Shown here one piece after another: positions 38,256 through 50,764 of a DNA stretch of 64,000 bases (within the stretch, counting starts at the first letter, position 1; each line of letters starts with the position of its first letter). A model generated the notes under the pieces. It was not told the origin of the DNA and made no database searches. It was given only the letters and a program-made list of their open reading frames with translations. The stretch lies in contig NZ_JADBEG010000001.1 in assembly GCF_014873755.1 (NCBI RefSeq), positions 4,652,501-4,716,500 of the forward strand, read 5' to 3'. A program made the translations under genes and the position numbers. Source of the stretch: Amycolatopsis lexingtonensis. GTDB taxonomy: Bacteria; Actinomycetota; Actinomycetes; Mycobacteriales; Pseudonocardiaceae.

Positions 38256-39490
38256 GTGCAGCCGAACTTCCTGATCCGCCGTGCGATCCAGCTCGGCCTG
38301 ACGGCGAACGCGCTCCGCCCGCTGCGGGCCCGCTCGACGACCATCCCGGTGTTCTTCGCCGGGTGGCTGACCGGCGAGCTGGCGCCCCAGCTGCTGGCCC
38401 TGACCGCGGCCGACACCGCGGTCCACCTGGCCCGCCACGGCGTGCGTGACCGCTCGACGCAGGCGGGCCTGGCCATGGCCGCGGCGTCGGCCGCCGGCCT
38501 GGGCGCGCTGATCCGCACCGGCCACGGCGCCCGCGACGAGATCGAGGGCGCGCTGACTTCGGCGCTCGGCGAGGACTACGCGGCCGAGCTGGGCCGCTCC
38601 GACCTCGGCCTGCCGTGGAGCGAGCTGGCGCTGCCGTTCCGGATGGGCGCCCCGGACGTCCGGGTGGATCGCAACATCGCTTACGCCCCAGGCGGCAAGC
38701 GCTTCTTGCTGGACGTCTACCGGCCCGCTTCGCCGGTGTCCGGCGCGCCGGTGCTGCTGCAGGTCCACGGCGGCGCGTGGGTGATCGGCAACAAGGAGGA
38801 GCAGGGCCGCCCGCTGATGCGCTACCTCGCCCGCCGCGGCTGGGTGTGCGTGGCGATCAACTACCCACTCTCCCCTGCCCACCGCTGGCCGGCCCACATC
38901 GTGGCGGCGAAGCAGTCGCTGGCGTGGATCCGTTCGCAGATCACGTCGTACGGCGGCGACCCCCGTTTCGTCGCGGTGACCGGCGGTTCCGCGGGCGGCC
39001 ACCTGTCGGCGCTGCTGGCGTTGTCGCAGAACGATCCGGCGCTGCAGCCGGAGTTCGAGGACGCGGACACGAGCGTCCAGGCCTGCGTCCCGCACTACGG
39101 CGTGTACGACTTCGCGGCCACTTCGGGCTCCCGGGCCAGCAAGTACCGGCTGGAGAGCCTGATCGCGCGCCGGGTGTTCGCGGCGGACCGGGACCCGGTC
39201 AACCACCTGGACGACTACATCGCGGCCTCACCGCTGGACCGGATCAGTTCGGACGCCCCGCCGTTCTTCGTGATCCACGGCCGCGACGATTCCCTGGTCC
39301 CGGTCCGCGAGGCGCGGGAGTTCGTGCGGCGGTTGCGGGAGAAGTCCCGGCAGCCGGTGGCGTACGCGGAACTGGCGGGGCGCAGCACGCGTTCGACGTG
39401 TTCACGTCGGTGCGGAGCGCGCACGTGGTCCGCGGCGTCGGGCGGTTCCTGGACCACACGTACAACACCTGGAAAGCATCGAACCGGTAG
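38256..39490 (+). pseudogene. Alpha/beta-hydrolase (esterase), frameshifted near its end
   Basis: From GTG 38256 the protein reads as an esterase of about 410 residues with an N-terminal hydrophobic region, HGGAW (oxyanion), GGSAGGH (nucleophile) and HGRDDSLVP (acid). At the G-run 39377-39380 the frame breaks: one extra G would restore ELAGAQHAFDVF and the normal end RFLDHTYNTWK, ending at TAG 39488. The frame as given loses the catalytic histidine (in AQHAF) and reads on past 40800. It is either a sequencing error or a young inactivating mutation. Confidence 0.75.
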
Positions 39491-39494
39491 CCGG

Positions 39495-40654
39495 TCAGTA
39501 GGCGAGGTCCACCGGGCTCGCCGAGGGCGGGCCGTCCAAGCGCCACTCCGTTCCGGAGCGGGTGAAGCGGTACCAGCGGGCGTCGCGGCCGTAGCGCAGC
39601 TGCAAGCCGCCCTGGGTGAGGCGGTTGCGCCAGATCTTCGGCCGGCCCGGGAGGCCCGCTTCGGCCAGGATCGCTTGCGCCTCCGCCAGGGGGCCGGGGC
39701 CGGGTTGCCAGGTGTCGCGCAGGGCCGCCAGGCCGCCGCGGCCGGCTTCGCGCCAGGCTTCGGCCCAGCGGGCCAGGTCGCGGGCTGGTACGCCCGCCGC
39801 CGCGGCGAGGGTGGTGATTTCCGGGGCGGTGCGGGCGGCCGCGCGGCGGGCCAAGTCCTCTTCGAACGTCAGCTCGGCCGCCGTCACGCCACCGATCAGG
39901 AGGTCGCGGGCCAGGGAAGCCGCGTCCGCCGCGAGTGCCGACAGGCCGGCCGCCGTCCAGCCGGTGGCCGGCGGCGGGTCGAGGTCCAGGACCGCAGGGG
40001 GTCCGGCGACGCGCGGCGGGGGCGGCAGGTCCGGGATCGGGCCCGGGCGCCGGGTGTAGGCCGCTCGCGGCGTCAGGCCTTCGTCCACCTTCTTCGGCAG
40101 TTTCGGCTTGTCCGCGCGGGCCGGCGACCGGCGGGCACGCAGCTCGGCCAGGACGTCCGCCCGCGGGCGGCCGCGCAGCAGGAACAGCGTGAACGGGTCG
40201 CGGTCCACCTCGTCGGCGACCAGGTAGTACACCGCGGCGACGTGCTTGCACGGGTTCGCCGAGTCCGGGCACGAGCACCGCGGCCGCAGGTCGCCGGGCC
40301 CCGGCAGGAGGTCGGCGCCCGCCTCGCGGGCCTGCTCGGCGAGCGCGCCGGGCAGCTCGCCGTCGAGCAGCGCCGCCGCGTGCCCGAGCTGCGTGCCGAC
40401 CACGCCGAGCAGGGTGTCCCACTCGCCGCCGGTGAAGGTGCGCATGGTGATGGTGACTTTGTACGGCTGCGGCCGGCTGCCGCGCACCCGCGCCGTCATC
40501 TCCCCGGCACCGAAGTGCAGCTCGGTGACCGTGCCCTGGCGCGCGTACGTGCGGCCGCGGGGCAGCCGGTTCGGATCGAGCTTCGCCCGCTGCTCCAGCG
40601 CGTCGACCCAGGCGCGGCCCCACCAGGTGGTGCCGAAGTTCCGCCGCGGCGGCA

Positions 40655-40655
<1 letters not shown>
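39495..40655 (-). CDS. SWIM zinc-finger protein
   Basis: The 386-residue protein starts at ATG 40655 beside the SNF2 stop. The SWIM motif C127-x-C129 ... C136-x-H138 lies in RCSCPDSANPCKH. An N-terminal region (NFGTTWWGRAWVDALE) is typical of the SNF2-linked group. Such proteins are nearly always encoded after a large SNF2 ATPase and probably bind DNA with it. The biological role is unknown; DNA repair or defence have been suggested for related pairs. The end lies next to the frameshifted esterase. Confidence 0.85.
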
Positions 40656-43453
<2,798 letters not shown>

Positions 43454-43529
43454 GACCGCAACGCTAGAACACGCCACCGACACTTTCGGGCCGGGCGGCA
43501 CGAACGGTCCTTTCGCGCCGCCCGATCGG

Positions 43530-45581
43530 TCAGCGCGGCAGGCCGAGAAGCCGTTCGGCCGTCAGCGAAAGCAGCACCTGGGTGGTCCCGCCGGCGATCG
43601 ACAGGCACCGCGTCAGCAGGAACTCGCGCTGCGCCGCCCCCTCCGCCAGCAGCGCCCCGGCCCCGGCCAGCTCGACGGCGAACTCGGCCACGTCCTGCCG
43701 GTGCCGCACCCCGAGCAGCTTCCGCACGCTCGACCCGGCACCGGGATCCTGCCCCTCGAGCCGCCGCAACGCCGCCCGCAGGTCCAGCACCGACCCCGCG
43801 ACCCCGTCCGCCACCAGGGAACCGAGCCGGTCGAGCGCGACGTCGTCGAGCGCCGAAGCATCCACTGTGGACACCAGCGTCTGCACGCTCTCCCCCACCG
43901 CGGACCCGCTCCCGAGGGCCACCCGCTCGTTCGCCAGCGTCGTGCGCGCGAGCCGCCAACCACCATCCGGCGGGCCGACCACGTCCGAGTCCGGGACGAA
44001 CACGTCGTCCAGGAACACCTCGTTGAACACGGCCTCGCCGGTGATCTCGCGCAACGGCCGCGTCGTGATGCCCTCGGCGCGCATGTCGACCAGGAAGTAC
44101 GTGATGCCCTTGTGCTTGGGCGCGTCCGGGTCGGTGCGGGCCAGGCAGATCCCCCAGTCGGCTTCGCGGGCGAGCGACGTCCACACCTTCTGGCCGGTCA
44201 GCCGCCACCCGCCGTCGACGCGCCGGGCCGCCGTCCGCAGCGCGGCCAGGTCGGAGCCCGCGCCGGGCTCGCTGAACAGCTGGCACCACGTGAGCTCACC
44301 CCGGAGGGTGGGCCGGGCGAACCGGTCACGCTGCTCGTCATTGCCGTGTTCGAGGATCGTCGGCACCGCCCAGGCGCCGATCACCAGGTCCGGCCGTCGG
44401 ACGCCGGCTTCGGCGAGCGCGCTGTCGATGCGCAGTTGCTCCGCGGCGTCCGCACCCCGGCCGTAGGGCGCGGGCCAGTGCGGAGTCAGCAGCCCGGCGT
44501 CGGCCAGCGCGACCCGCTGCTCGCCCGCGGGCAGCGCCGCGATCCGCGCCACCTCCTCGCGCAGGGCGGGATCGTCGCCGACGTCGATGTCCAGGGTGCG
44601 CTCGGACCCCTCCAGCGCCAGCGACGCCGCCCGCCGCCGCCACTTCCCGGCGCCGCCGAGCCACTGCCGCAGCGCGACCGCGCGGCGCAGGTACAGGTGC
44701 GCGTCGTGCTCCCAGGTGAACCCGATCCCGCCGAGGACCTGGACGCAGTCCTTCGCGTTGGCGACGGCGGCGTCGAGGGCGACGACGGCCGCGCTCGCCA
44801 CCGACAGCGGGTGCTGCCCGGACGCCGCGTCCCAGGCCAGCGCTTCGGCCGCTTCGGCGCGGCAGAGCATCTCGGCGCAGAGGTGCTTGACCGCCTGGAA
44901 CGCGCCGATCGGCTTGCCGAACTGCTCGCGGACCTTGGCGTACTCGACGGCGACGGTCAGGCACCGCCGCGCCACCCCGGCCGCTTCGGCCGCGGCCAGC
45001 GTCGCCGCGAGGGGCCCGACCGGTGGCAGGGTGAGGACGTCGGCGCGGACGCCGGAGAAGCGGACGCGCGCGAGCGCACGCGAGAAGTCGAACGGGGCCA
45101 GCGGTTCGACCGTGACACCCGGCGTGCCTGGCGCGAGCAGCACGTGCCCGCCGCCGGCGGGCACCAGGAGCCACGTCCCGGCGTCGACGCCGGGCACCGG
45201 GCCGGTGACACCGTCGTCGAGCGACGGCGCGTCCAGCAGCACGGCGAGCGTCGCCTCCCCCTCGGCCAGCGCGGGGAGCAGTTCCTTGGCGGCGGGGACC
45301 CCGGCGAGCAGGAGGCCGCCGAGCGCGGTGCCGAGCAGCGGGCCCGGAACCAGTTCTTCGGCCGCGGCGGCGAGGCCGGCGGCCAGATCGGCGATACTGC
45401 CGTCGGCGCCGCCCGCCTCCCCGGGCAACGCGACCCCGAGCAGGCCGAGCTCGGCGAACCCGGCGGGAAGCCCGGCCCCGGTTTCGGCCGCGCGCACCCC
45501 CTCCCGCGGGTGGTGCGCCGCGGACCAGGCGTGGATCGCCTCGGCCAGCGCGGCCTGTTCGTCGGTGAGCGCGACCGGCAT
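43530..45581 (-). CDS. Two-domain acyl-CoA dehydrogenase, FadE34-like
   Basis: The 683-residue protein has two acyl-CoA dehydrogenase domains fused head to tail: residues about 1-330 (with REQFGKPIGAFQAVKHL and GGIGFTWEHDAHLYLRRA) and about 340-683 (with LFSEPGAGSDLAALRTAA and CLSIAGGTTQVLL). This is the layout of FadE34, which acts on steroid-CoA in the side-chain pathway. As in mycobacteria it is divergent from kstR, and KstR boxes lie between them. Confidence 0.86.
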   Translation of the reverse strand: MPVALTDEQAALAEAIHAWSAAHHPREGVRAAETGAGLPAGFAELGLLGVALPGEAGGADGSIADLAAGLAAAAEELVPGPLLGTALGGLLLAGVPAAKELLPALAEGEATLAVLLDAPSLDDGVTGPVPGVDAGTWLLVPAGGGHVLLAPGTPGVTVEPLAPFDFSRALARVRFSGVRADVLTLPPVGPLAATLAAAEAAGVARRCLTVAVEYAKVREQFGKPIGAFQAVKHLCAEMLCRAEAAEALAWDAASGQHPLSVASAAVVALDAAVANAKDCVQVLGGIGFTWEHDAHLYLRRAVALRQWLGGAGKWRRRAASLALEGSERTLDIDVGDDPALREEVARIAALPAGEQRVALADAGLLTPHWPAPYGRGADAAEQLRIDSALAEAGVRRPDLVIGAWAVPTILEHGNDEQRDRFARPTLRGELTWCQLFSEPGAGSDLAALRTAARRVDGGWRLTGQKVWTSLAREADWGICLARTDPDAPKHKGITYFLVDMRAEGITTRPLREITGEAVFNEVFLDDVFVPDSDVVGPPDGGWRLARTTLANERVALGSGSAVGESVQTLVSTVDASALDDVALDRLGSLVADGVAGSVLDLRAALRRLEGQDPGAGSSVRKLLGVRHRQDVAEFAVELAGAGALLAEGAAQREFLLTRCLSIAGGTTQVLLSLTAERLLGLPR

Positions 45582-45618
45582 CGGGCCTCCTCGCGGGACG
45601 GGACACTACTCGCGAGTG

Positions 45619-45632
45619 TAGAACGTGTTACA
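45619..45632. promoter_or_regulatory. KstR operator upstream of the FadE34-like gene
   Basis: TAGAACGTGTTACA fits TNNAACNNGTTNNA. It lies 38 bases upstream of the minus-strand acyl-CoA dehydrogenase gene, in the 146-base region shared with kstR. Confidence 0.75.
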
Positions 45633-45695
45633 GTTTTTCGGCCAGTGGGTCGATTGTTGAACGTTTCGCCAGGACAGGTACGCTATGCGATGAAG

Positions 45696-45709
45696 TGGAA
45701 CAAGTTCCG
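45696..45709. promoter_or_regulatory. KstR operator upstream of kstR
   Basis: TGGAACAAGTTCCG has the AAC-N2-GTT core with GGAAC/GTTCC symmetry. It is 18 bases before the kstR start, in a position for autorepression. Confidence 0.6.
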
Positions 45710-45727
45710 ACGGACGGGGGAACTCCG

Positions 45728-46348
45728 ATGCCCGGCAAGACCAAGGCGCGTGGCAACGGCCTGAGCGCGATCGGCGCTGACGAGCTCGGCTCGGCCGCCC
45801 AGCGCGACCGGCGCCGCCGGATCATCGACGCGACCCTCGCCCTGGCCTCGAAGGGCGGCTACGACGCCGTCCAGATGCGGGCCGTCGCCGAGAAGGCGGA
45901 CGTCGCGCTCGGCACGCTGTACCGGTACTTCCCGTCGAAGATCCACCTGCTCGTCTCCGGGCTGGCGCGCGAATTCGAGCGCGCGCAGGAGAAGCTCGAG
46001 CGGCAGGCCATCCCGGGCGAGACGCCCGCCGAGCGGCTGATGTTCGTGCTCGGCCGCAACACCCGCCTGATGCAGCGCGACCCGCACCTGACCGAAGCCA
46101 TGGTGCGGGCCTTCATGTTCGCCGACACGTCCGCGGCCGCCGAGGTCGAGCAGGTCGGGCTGCTGATGGAGAACATGTTCGCCAAGGCGATGGGCATCGA
46201 CGAGCCCACCGAGGCCGACCGGGACATCTTCCACGTCGTCGCCGACGTCTGGATGGCGAACCTGGTGGCCTGGGTGACCCGCCGCGCCTCGGCGGCCGAC
46301 GTCGCGAACCGCCTCGAGCTGTCGGTCCACCTGCTGCTGGACAAGTAG
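45728..46348 (+). CDS. kstR: KstR, TetR-family repressor of cholesterol catabolism
   Basis: The 206-residue TetR regulator starts at ATG 45728 behind GGGGGAA. The segment ASKGGYDAVQMRAVAEKADV, then ALGTLYRYFPSKIHLLV, is the helix-turn-helix and is nearly the same as in mycobacterial KstR. In that family, steroid-CoA esters release the repressor. Divergence from a FadE34-like gene is conserved. The six matching boxes in this window support it as local regulator. Confidence 0.93.
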   Translation: MPGKTKARGNGLSAIGADELGSAAQRDRRRRIIDATLALASKGGYDAVQMRAVAEKADVALGTLYRYFPSKIHLLVSGLAREFERAQEKLERQAIPGETPAERLMFVLGRNTRLMQRDPHLTEAMVRAFMFADTSAAAEVEQVGLLMENMFAKAMGIDEPTEADRDIFHVVADVWMANLVAWVTRRASAADVANRLELSVHLLLDK

Positions 46349-46355
46349 CCACGCC

Positions 46356-47186
46356 TCACCGGTGCGCGGCGGCCACCTCCGCCAGCTCGTCGAGCGCCTT
46401 GAGCGTCTCCGCTTCCGGCATCGTGTCGAGCAGGAACGTGTACCGCTCGACGCCGGCCTCGCGGAAGCCGTCGATCACCTTCGGGATCGTCGGTCCGCCG
46501 AAGACCGCGAACTGGACGTCTTCCCGGCCCTGCTCGGCCAGCCAGCCGCGGACGCGCTGCGCCTCCTGGTACTTCGTGTAGCCCCGGAGCAGCCAGCCGT
46601 CGCCGTACTTGGCGAGCCGGTTCAGCGCCGCCTCGCTCTCGCCGCCGATGTAGATCGGGACGTGCGGCTTCTGCACCGGCTTCGGCCAGCTGAAGATCGG
46701 GTCGAGGTCGACGTGCTCGCCGTGGAACTCGGCTTCGTCCTTCGTCCAGATCTCCTTGAGCGCGGCCAGCTGCTCGTCCATGAGCGCGCCGCGGGTCTTC
46801 GGGTCGGTGCCGTGGTTGCGCATCTCCTCGCGGTTCCAGCCCACGCCGACGCCGAACAGCGCGCGCCCGTCGGAGAGCAGGTCCAGCGACGCGACCTCCT
46901 TCGCGGTGTGGATCAGGTCACGCTGGATCAGCAGCGCGATCCCGGTGCCGAGCAGCAGCTCCGACGTCGCCGTGGCCGCGGCGGTGAGCGCCAGGAACGG
47001 GTCGAGGGTGCGGTAGTACACGCGCGGCAGCTCGCCCCCGCCGGGGTAAGGGGTTTCCCGGCTCACGGGGATGTGCGAGTGCTCGGCCAGGAACAGCGAG
47101 TCGAAGCCGCGCTCCTCCAGCGCCGCACCCAGCACGTCGGGGCGGATGCCCTCGTCGGTCACGAACGTCGAGATCCCGAATTTCAT
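46356..47186 (-). CDS. LLM-class F420-dependent oxidoreductase
   Basis: The 276-residue luciferase-like TIM-barrel protein starts at ATG 47186. It contains FLAEHSHIP, LLLGTGIALLIQRDLIHTAKEVAS (read as GTGIALLIQRDLIHTAKE) and VGVGWNREEM, signatures of TIGR03619-type F420 enzymes. Substrate unknown. It converges with kstR with seven bases between; no KstR box is seen before it. Confidence 0.88.
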   Translation of the reverse strand: MKFGISTFVTDEGIRPDVLGAALEERGFDSLFLAEHSHIPVSRETPYPGGGELPRVYYRTLDPFLALTAAATATSELLLGTGIALLIQRDLIHTAKEVASLDLLSDGRALFGVGVGWNREEMRNHGTDPKTRGALMDEQLAALKEIWTKDEAEFHGEHVDLDPIFSWPKPVQKPHVPIYIGGESEAALNRLAKYGDGWLLRGYTKYQEAQRVRGWLAEQGREDVQFAVFGGPTIPKVIDGFREAGVERYTFLLDTMPEAETLKALDELAEVAAAHR

Positions 47187-47262
47187 GCTCCAGGAGTACC
47201 ACCGCCTTGACACGGGGTGCACGATGGAATCATCTCATCACACGTTGAATAAGGGGGCTGTC

Positions 47263-47964
47263 ATGGACGTACAGGACATCGACTTCGAGGAGCTTTACCA
47301 GGGCTCGACGCCGATGGGCCGGAAGATGCCCTGGGACCTCGGCGCGCCGCAGCCCGCGGTCGTCGAGCTGGCCGACGCCGGCGAGTTCCGCGGCGACGTG
47401 CTCGACATCGGCTGCGGCCTCGGCGACAACTCCGCGTTCCTCGCCTCACGCGGCTTGCACGTGACCGGGCTGGACGGCGCCCGGTCGGCGATCGAGCAGG
47501 CCCGCGCCCGTGCCGCCGAGAAGGGCCTCGACATCGAGTTCGCCGTCGCCGACGCGACGAAGCTCGAAGGGTACGAAGGCCGGTTCGACACGGTTCTCGA
47601 CAGCGCGCTGTACCACTGCTTGAGCGAGGAGCAGCGGCACCGGTACCTCGCGGCGCTGACCCGCGCGACCCGCCCGGGCGCGACGCTGCACCTGTTCTGC
47701 TTCTCGCCGGAGATCCCCGAGGCGTTCCCGGCGCCGTACCTGATCAGCGAGGCCAACCTGCGGGGGACGGTCGGGAAGGACTGGACGATCGAGCTGCTCG
47801 AGCCACGGCTGTACACGACGTCCATGACCCCGGAGGAGCTGCGGCAGAGCGTCCGGGTGGTGCTGGACGCGGACCCGGCCGGGCTGACGTCGCTGGAGAC
47901 CGACACAGACGGGCGCGTGCTGGTCCCGGTCTGGCAGCTGAAGGCGGTCCGTCCGGCCGGGTGA
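47263..47964 (+). CDS. Class I SAM-dependent methyltransferase
   Basis: This 233-residue enzyme starts at ATG 47263 with AAGGGGG upstream. Motif I is VLDIGCGLGD (about 47-56) and motif II-like VTGLDGARSA follows. It resembles thiopurine/tellurite-type small-molecule methyltransferases. A perfect -35 hexamer TTGACA lies at 47207-47212, though no good -10 follows at the right distance. Substrate unknown. Confidence 0.83.
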   Translation: MDVQDIDFEELYQGSTPMGRKMPWDLGAPQPAVVELADAGEFRGDVLDIGCGLGDNSAFLASRGLHVTGLDGARSAIEQARARAAEKGLDIEFAVADATKLEGYEGRFDTVLDSALYHCLSEEQRHRYLAALTRATRPGATLHLFCFSPEIPEAFPAPYLISEANLRGTVGKDWTIELLEPRLYTTSMTPEELRQSVRVVLDADPAGLTSLETDTDGRVLVPVWQLKAVRPAG

Positions 47965-48016
47965 TCGGGGCGCGCAACGGATGGGCCTGCCGTCAGCCTG
48001 ACGCTACGATCGTCGA

Positions 48017-48583
48017 ATGCTTTCGCAGACCAGTGGCCTACTGCGCCAGCTCGCCGACAGCATGGTCGCCGACAATTCCTTGAGCGCGAACGTGCAGCAG
48101 CACGAGGACCAGGTTCGCTCGGCCGCCGAAATGGATCACCAGGTACGCGCGGCAAACCTGACTGATCTGCTGGGCGAAAGCGGAAATCCGCTGATCATGG
48201 TCACCCGCACGTTCTCGGCTGCTCCGCACATCGCGAACTGGACGCGTGGTCTCGACGCGACGTCCGTGACTTCGGACCTCACCACGGGTCGCTCGGTCGC
48301 CGAGGTGGCACTCCGGTACGGATTCGCTTCGATCGAGGCGGCGACCGAGGGACGGCCGGGTTTTCCGATCGAGATGATGACCAAAACACTGCGGGCCGAG
48401 CTCTCGCTCCCCCGGGCGTCAGCGGAGCGGGTGGCTGCCCACTTTGTCGCCGCCTACCTGCTTCTTCATTTCATCACGACCGCCAAGGAGAGTTTCTCGG
48501 CCGTGGCACTGCGCGAGAGTTGCGCGCAACTGGCGGGCGACGACGACCCGGTCACTCGTCTGGTGACGGCTCTGTGGGCATGA
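48017..48583 (+). CDS. Unknown protein, first gene of a coupled pair with a PP2C-like gene
   Basis: The 188-residue protein is not recognised. It is mostly helical by composition, Met- and Ser-rich, with one hydrophobic helix near residues 140-157 (VAAHFVAAYLLLHFITTA). Its stop overlaps the start of the next gene (ATGA), so the two are translated together. G+C is visibly lower than in the neighbouring steroid genes, which suggests transfer. A role as partner or substrate of the PP2C-like protein is inferred only from the overlap. Confidence 0.65.
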   Translation: MLSQTSGLLRQLADSMVADNSLSANVQQHEDQVRSAAEMDHQVRAANLTDLLGESGNPLIMVTRTFSAAPHIANWTRGLDATSVTSDLTTGRSVAEVALRYGFASIEAATEGRPGFPIEMMTKTLRAELSLPRASAERVAAHFVAAYLLLHFITTAKESFSAVALRESCAQLAGDDDPVTRLVTALWA

Positions 48584-49380
48584 TCATCGAATCGGGGCTC
48601 GTGCCGCGGTCCGCGGCGGAACCCTGTGCCGATCGGCTGATCGAGGGCCGGTACTTGGTGGGCGTCGCGGACGGAGCCACGCGGAAGTCCTGGGACACCG
48701 GCCCCGACGGGGCTACCCTGGCCGAAGCGATCGCAGGGCACCTGGCCGGCATCGCGCGAACCTGCTCCGCTCGTGAAGCCGTCGATTCGGCGACGGAAGT
48801 CGTGGAGAAACTGCTGGCCGCCGACGGAGTCGCGCCAGGATCGGGCTCGGCCGTGTCCTTCTGCGTACTGCACACCGAACGCCAGGAGGTGTGGCGAGTC
48901 GGCGAGGCGCGGATCATGCTGGATGGCGAGCCGGTGCGACCACGACGTTCCGGCGAGCGGATCGTCGCCGAGGCCCGCGCCCTCGTCCTCAGAGACAGAT
49001 TGGCCGCAGGCGCCGCCGTAGCCGACCTGTGCGCTGAAGATCCCGGCCGCGCCGCCGTGCAGGAACTGCTCAAGGCACTGACCGGCTTGCGCAACCACCG
49101 AGACGACCCCGCGGGCTTCGGAGCGCTGGACGGCCGCCTGGTGCCGGACCGCTTCGTCGAAGTGATCCCCCTCCCGCGGGGCATCCGGGAAGTCGTGCTC
49201 ACGACCGACGGCTACCCGGCGCCCGCACCCACATTGGCCGAGGCCGAGCGCCTGCTGGCCGAGCGTCTGGCGCGAGACCCGCTGATGATCGATCCGCCGG
49301 AGACGAAGGGGCTGCGCCCGGCCGCCAACTCGTTCGACGACCGGGCCTACGTGCGGCTCGGCCGCGTCACCCCAGCTTGA
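48580..49380 (+). CDS. Divergent PP2C-like (PPM) phosphatase domain protein
   Basis: The 266-residue protein starts at ATG 48580. It shows weak PP2C landmarks in order: VGVADGATRKSWDTG (metal-binding DG), GSGSAVSFCVLHTERQEVWRVGEAR (compare GGTT...VGDSR; read as GSGSAVSFCVLHTE then EVWRVGEAR), VVLTTDGYPAP (DG) and SFDDRAYVRL (D-D near the end). It could be a Ser/Thr phosphatase or a sensor with that fold. It ends 14 bases inside the convergent two-TM gene. Confidence 0.6.
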   Translation: MIIESGLVPRSAAEPCADRLIEGRYLVGVADGATRKSWDTGPDGATLAEAIAGHLAGIARTCSAREAVDSATEVVEKLLAADGVAPGSGSAVSFCVLHTERQEVWRVGEARIMLDGEPVRPRRSGERIVAEARALVLRDRLAAGAAVADLCAEDPGRAAVQELLKALTGLRNHRDDPAGFGALDGRLVPDRFVEVIPLPRGIREVVLTTDGYPAPAPTLAEAERLLAERLARDPLMIDPPETKGLRPAANSFDDRAYVRLGRVTPA

Positions 49381-50608
49381 GCCACGCCGCCGCGGCCGGC
49401 GCGTCCCGGTGCAACCATTGGCGCAGCAACTGAATGGTGATGTAAAGCGGAAACGCCAGCTCACCATTGCTGCCGTAGCGGCGCTCGACGGCGTCCAGCG
49501 CTCTCAAGAGCCCAGGGACGCCGTCTTTCGGGTCGAAGCGTTCAGCTAGCTGGTCGTCGACGTAGCGCCGCTCCATTCCCCTCACCTTGGGCTCGACCGG
49601 CCCGAGCGAAGCCACCCCGTAGAACTGGGGTTTGCCACCCCAAGCGGTAACCCGGCAGTAGCCGATGATCTTGATGTTCTCGGGTCCGTGACGCTGGTCG
49701 CCACGGAGTCCCATCTCCTCGACCATCTCGCGCCACATCGTGTACTTCACGAAAGAACACAGGTCGCGGCACCGAGGCGGCGGCTCCGGCCGGCTCCGCC
49801 GCCGTCCCTCTTCGGCCACCAGGTCCTGCCAGTCGGCCGAACCACTACCGGAACCGATGATCAGGCCCCCGTTCATGATGTTCTTGTTGGCCTGCCGCTG
49901 CAGCAACAACCGCCCCTCGGAGATGGCCAAGACATCGGCGCCGATGTGGTTGGAGCAGGTGCTCAGCGGGAGCCGGGGAAGCGGCCCTCGGCCATCCGGG
50001 CCCAGATCCGGGAACTCCAGGTACTCGTGCGCCGCGTGGTGCTCGCGGTATTCATAAAGCGCCAGGCGGTTGGTCACGAGAAACGCCGAGTAAGTGGTCC
50101 GCCGGACTTTGGCTGTCGTGACGCCCACCTCAAGGTCCGACTCCAGGCGGACCTTGTCCTCGTCGAAGTCGAGGGTGGGAACCTTGAGCTTGCGCACCGT
50201 CTCGTGCTCCGCCGAAGGCGGACGCCACATCTTGTGCTGTTTCTCCAGCGTGATGAACGGGTCGGTCGTCAACTCGGCGTCCAGCAAGGGGTCGTGGACC
50301 GCTTGAGAACCTTCGCACTCGATCTTCTCCCACGAGTCATAAGGACTCTTGTAAGGGAGCTGCAAAGGTCTCTGCCGGAGCTTCGACTCGATGGTGAGGA
50401 TCTTCTTGAGGTCCTTGTACACCTTCTCGGAGATGTCAATCAGCTCCTTGGCGGCAACGGCGATGGTCAGCCCGACAAGGATCCAGAACGAAGCCGAGCG
50501 CGGCACCAGTATCTCAACAATCAGGAGGAAGATGCCCACCGTCAGTTTCAACGGCCGCTGTTGCACGAAGGCCCATGCTCGCCACAGGCCGATCCGCAGT
50601 TGGATCAT
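49367..50608 (-). CDS. Two-TM protein with C-terminal Nudix-like domain
   Basis: The 413-residue product starts at ATG 50608, five bases behind GGAGG. Residues 22-36 and 41-53 are a transmembrane hairpin followed by a charged helix (about 55-78). The C-terminal half resembles a Nudix fold: GRLLLQRQANKNIMNGGLI and R293-EMVEEMGL301, which fits the REUXEEXGU half of the Nudix box, although an insertion separates it from the expected upstream G-x5-E. A membrane-bound nucleotide-sensing or nucleotide-cleaving effector is possible. It converges with, and overlaps, the PP2C-like gene. Confidence 0.6.
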   Translation of the reverse strand: MIQLRIGLWRAWAFVQQRPLKLTVGIFLLIVEILVPRSASFWILVGLTIAVAAKELIDISEKVYKDLKKILTIESKLRQRPLQLPYKSPYDSWEKIECEGSQAVHDPLLDAELTTDPFITLEKQHKMWRPPSAEHETVRKLKVPTLDFDEDKVRLESDLEVGVTTAKVRRTTYSAFLVTNRLALYEYREHHAAHEYLEFPDLGPDGRGPLPRLPLSTCSNHIGADVLAISEGRLLLQRQANKNIMNGGLIIGSGSGSADWQDLVAEEGRRRSRPEPPPRCRDLCSFVKYTMWREMVEEMGLRGDQRHGPENIKIIGYCRVTAWGGKPQFYGVASLGPVEPKVRGMERRYVDDQLAERFDPKDGVPGLLRALDAVERRYGSNGELAFPLYITIQLLRQWLHRDAPAAAAWLKLG

Positions 50609-50764
50609 GCATACCTCCACCCCGCCCTCGCGCAGTTGCCGTCACAGTCGCCGAAACTGTCCAGCACGTTACGCAAAGGCGAACTTCAGGTATACAAACA
50701 AGGAATAGTCGCGGTTGTGCGGCGTCTTGGCAGCGGAGCAGCGACGTTCGACGGCCGCACAGCG

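Noticed and set aside
43462..43478. TAGAACACGCC upstream of the SNF2 gene
   Set aside because: Only one KstR half-site is present; the GTT half is missing.
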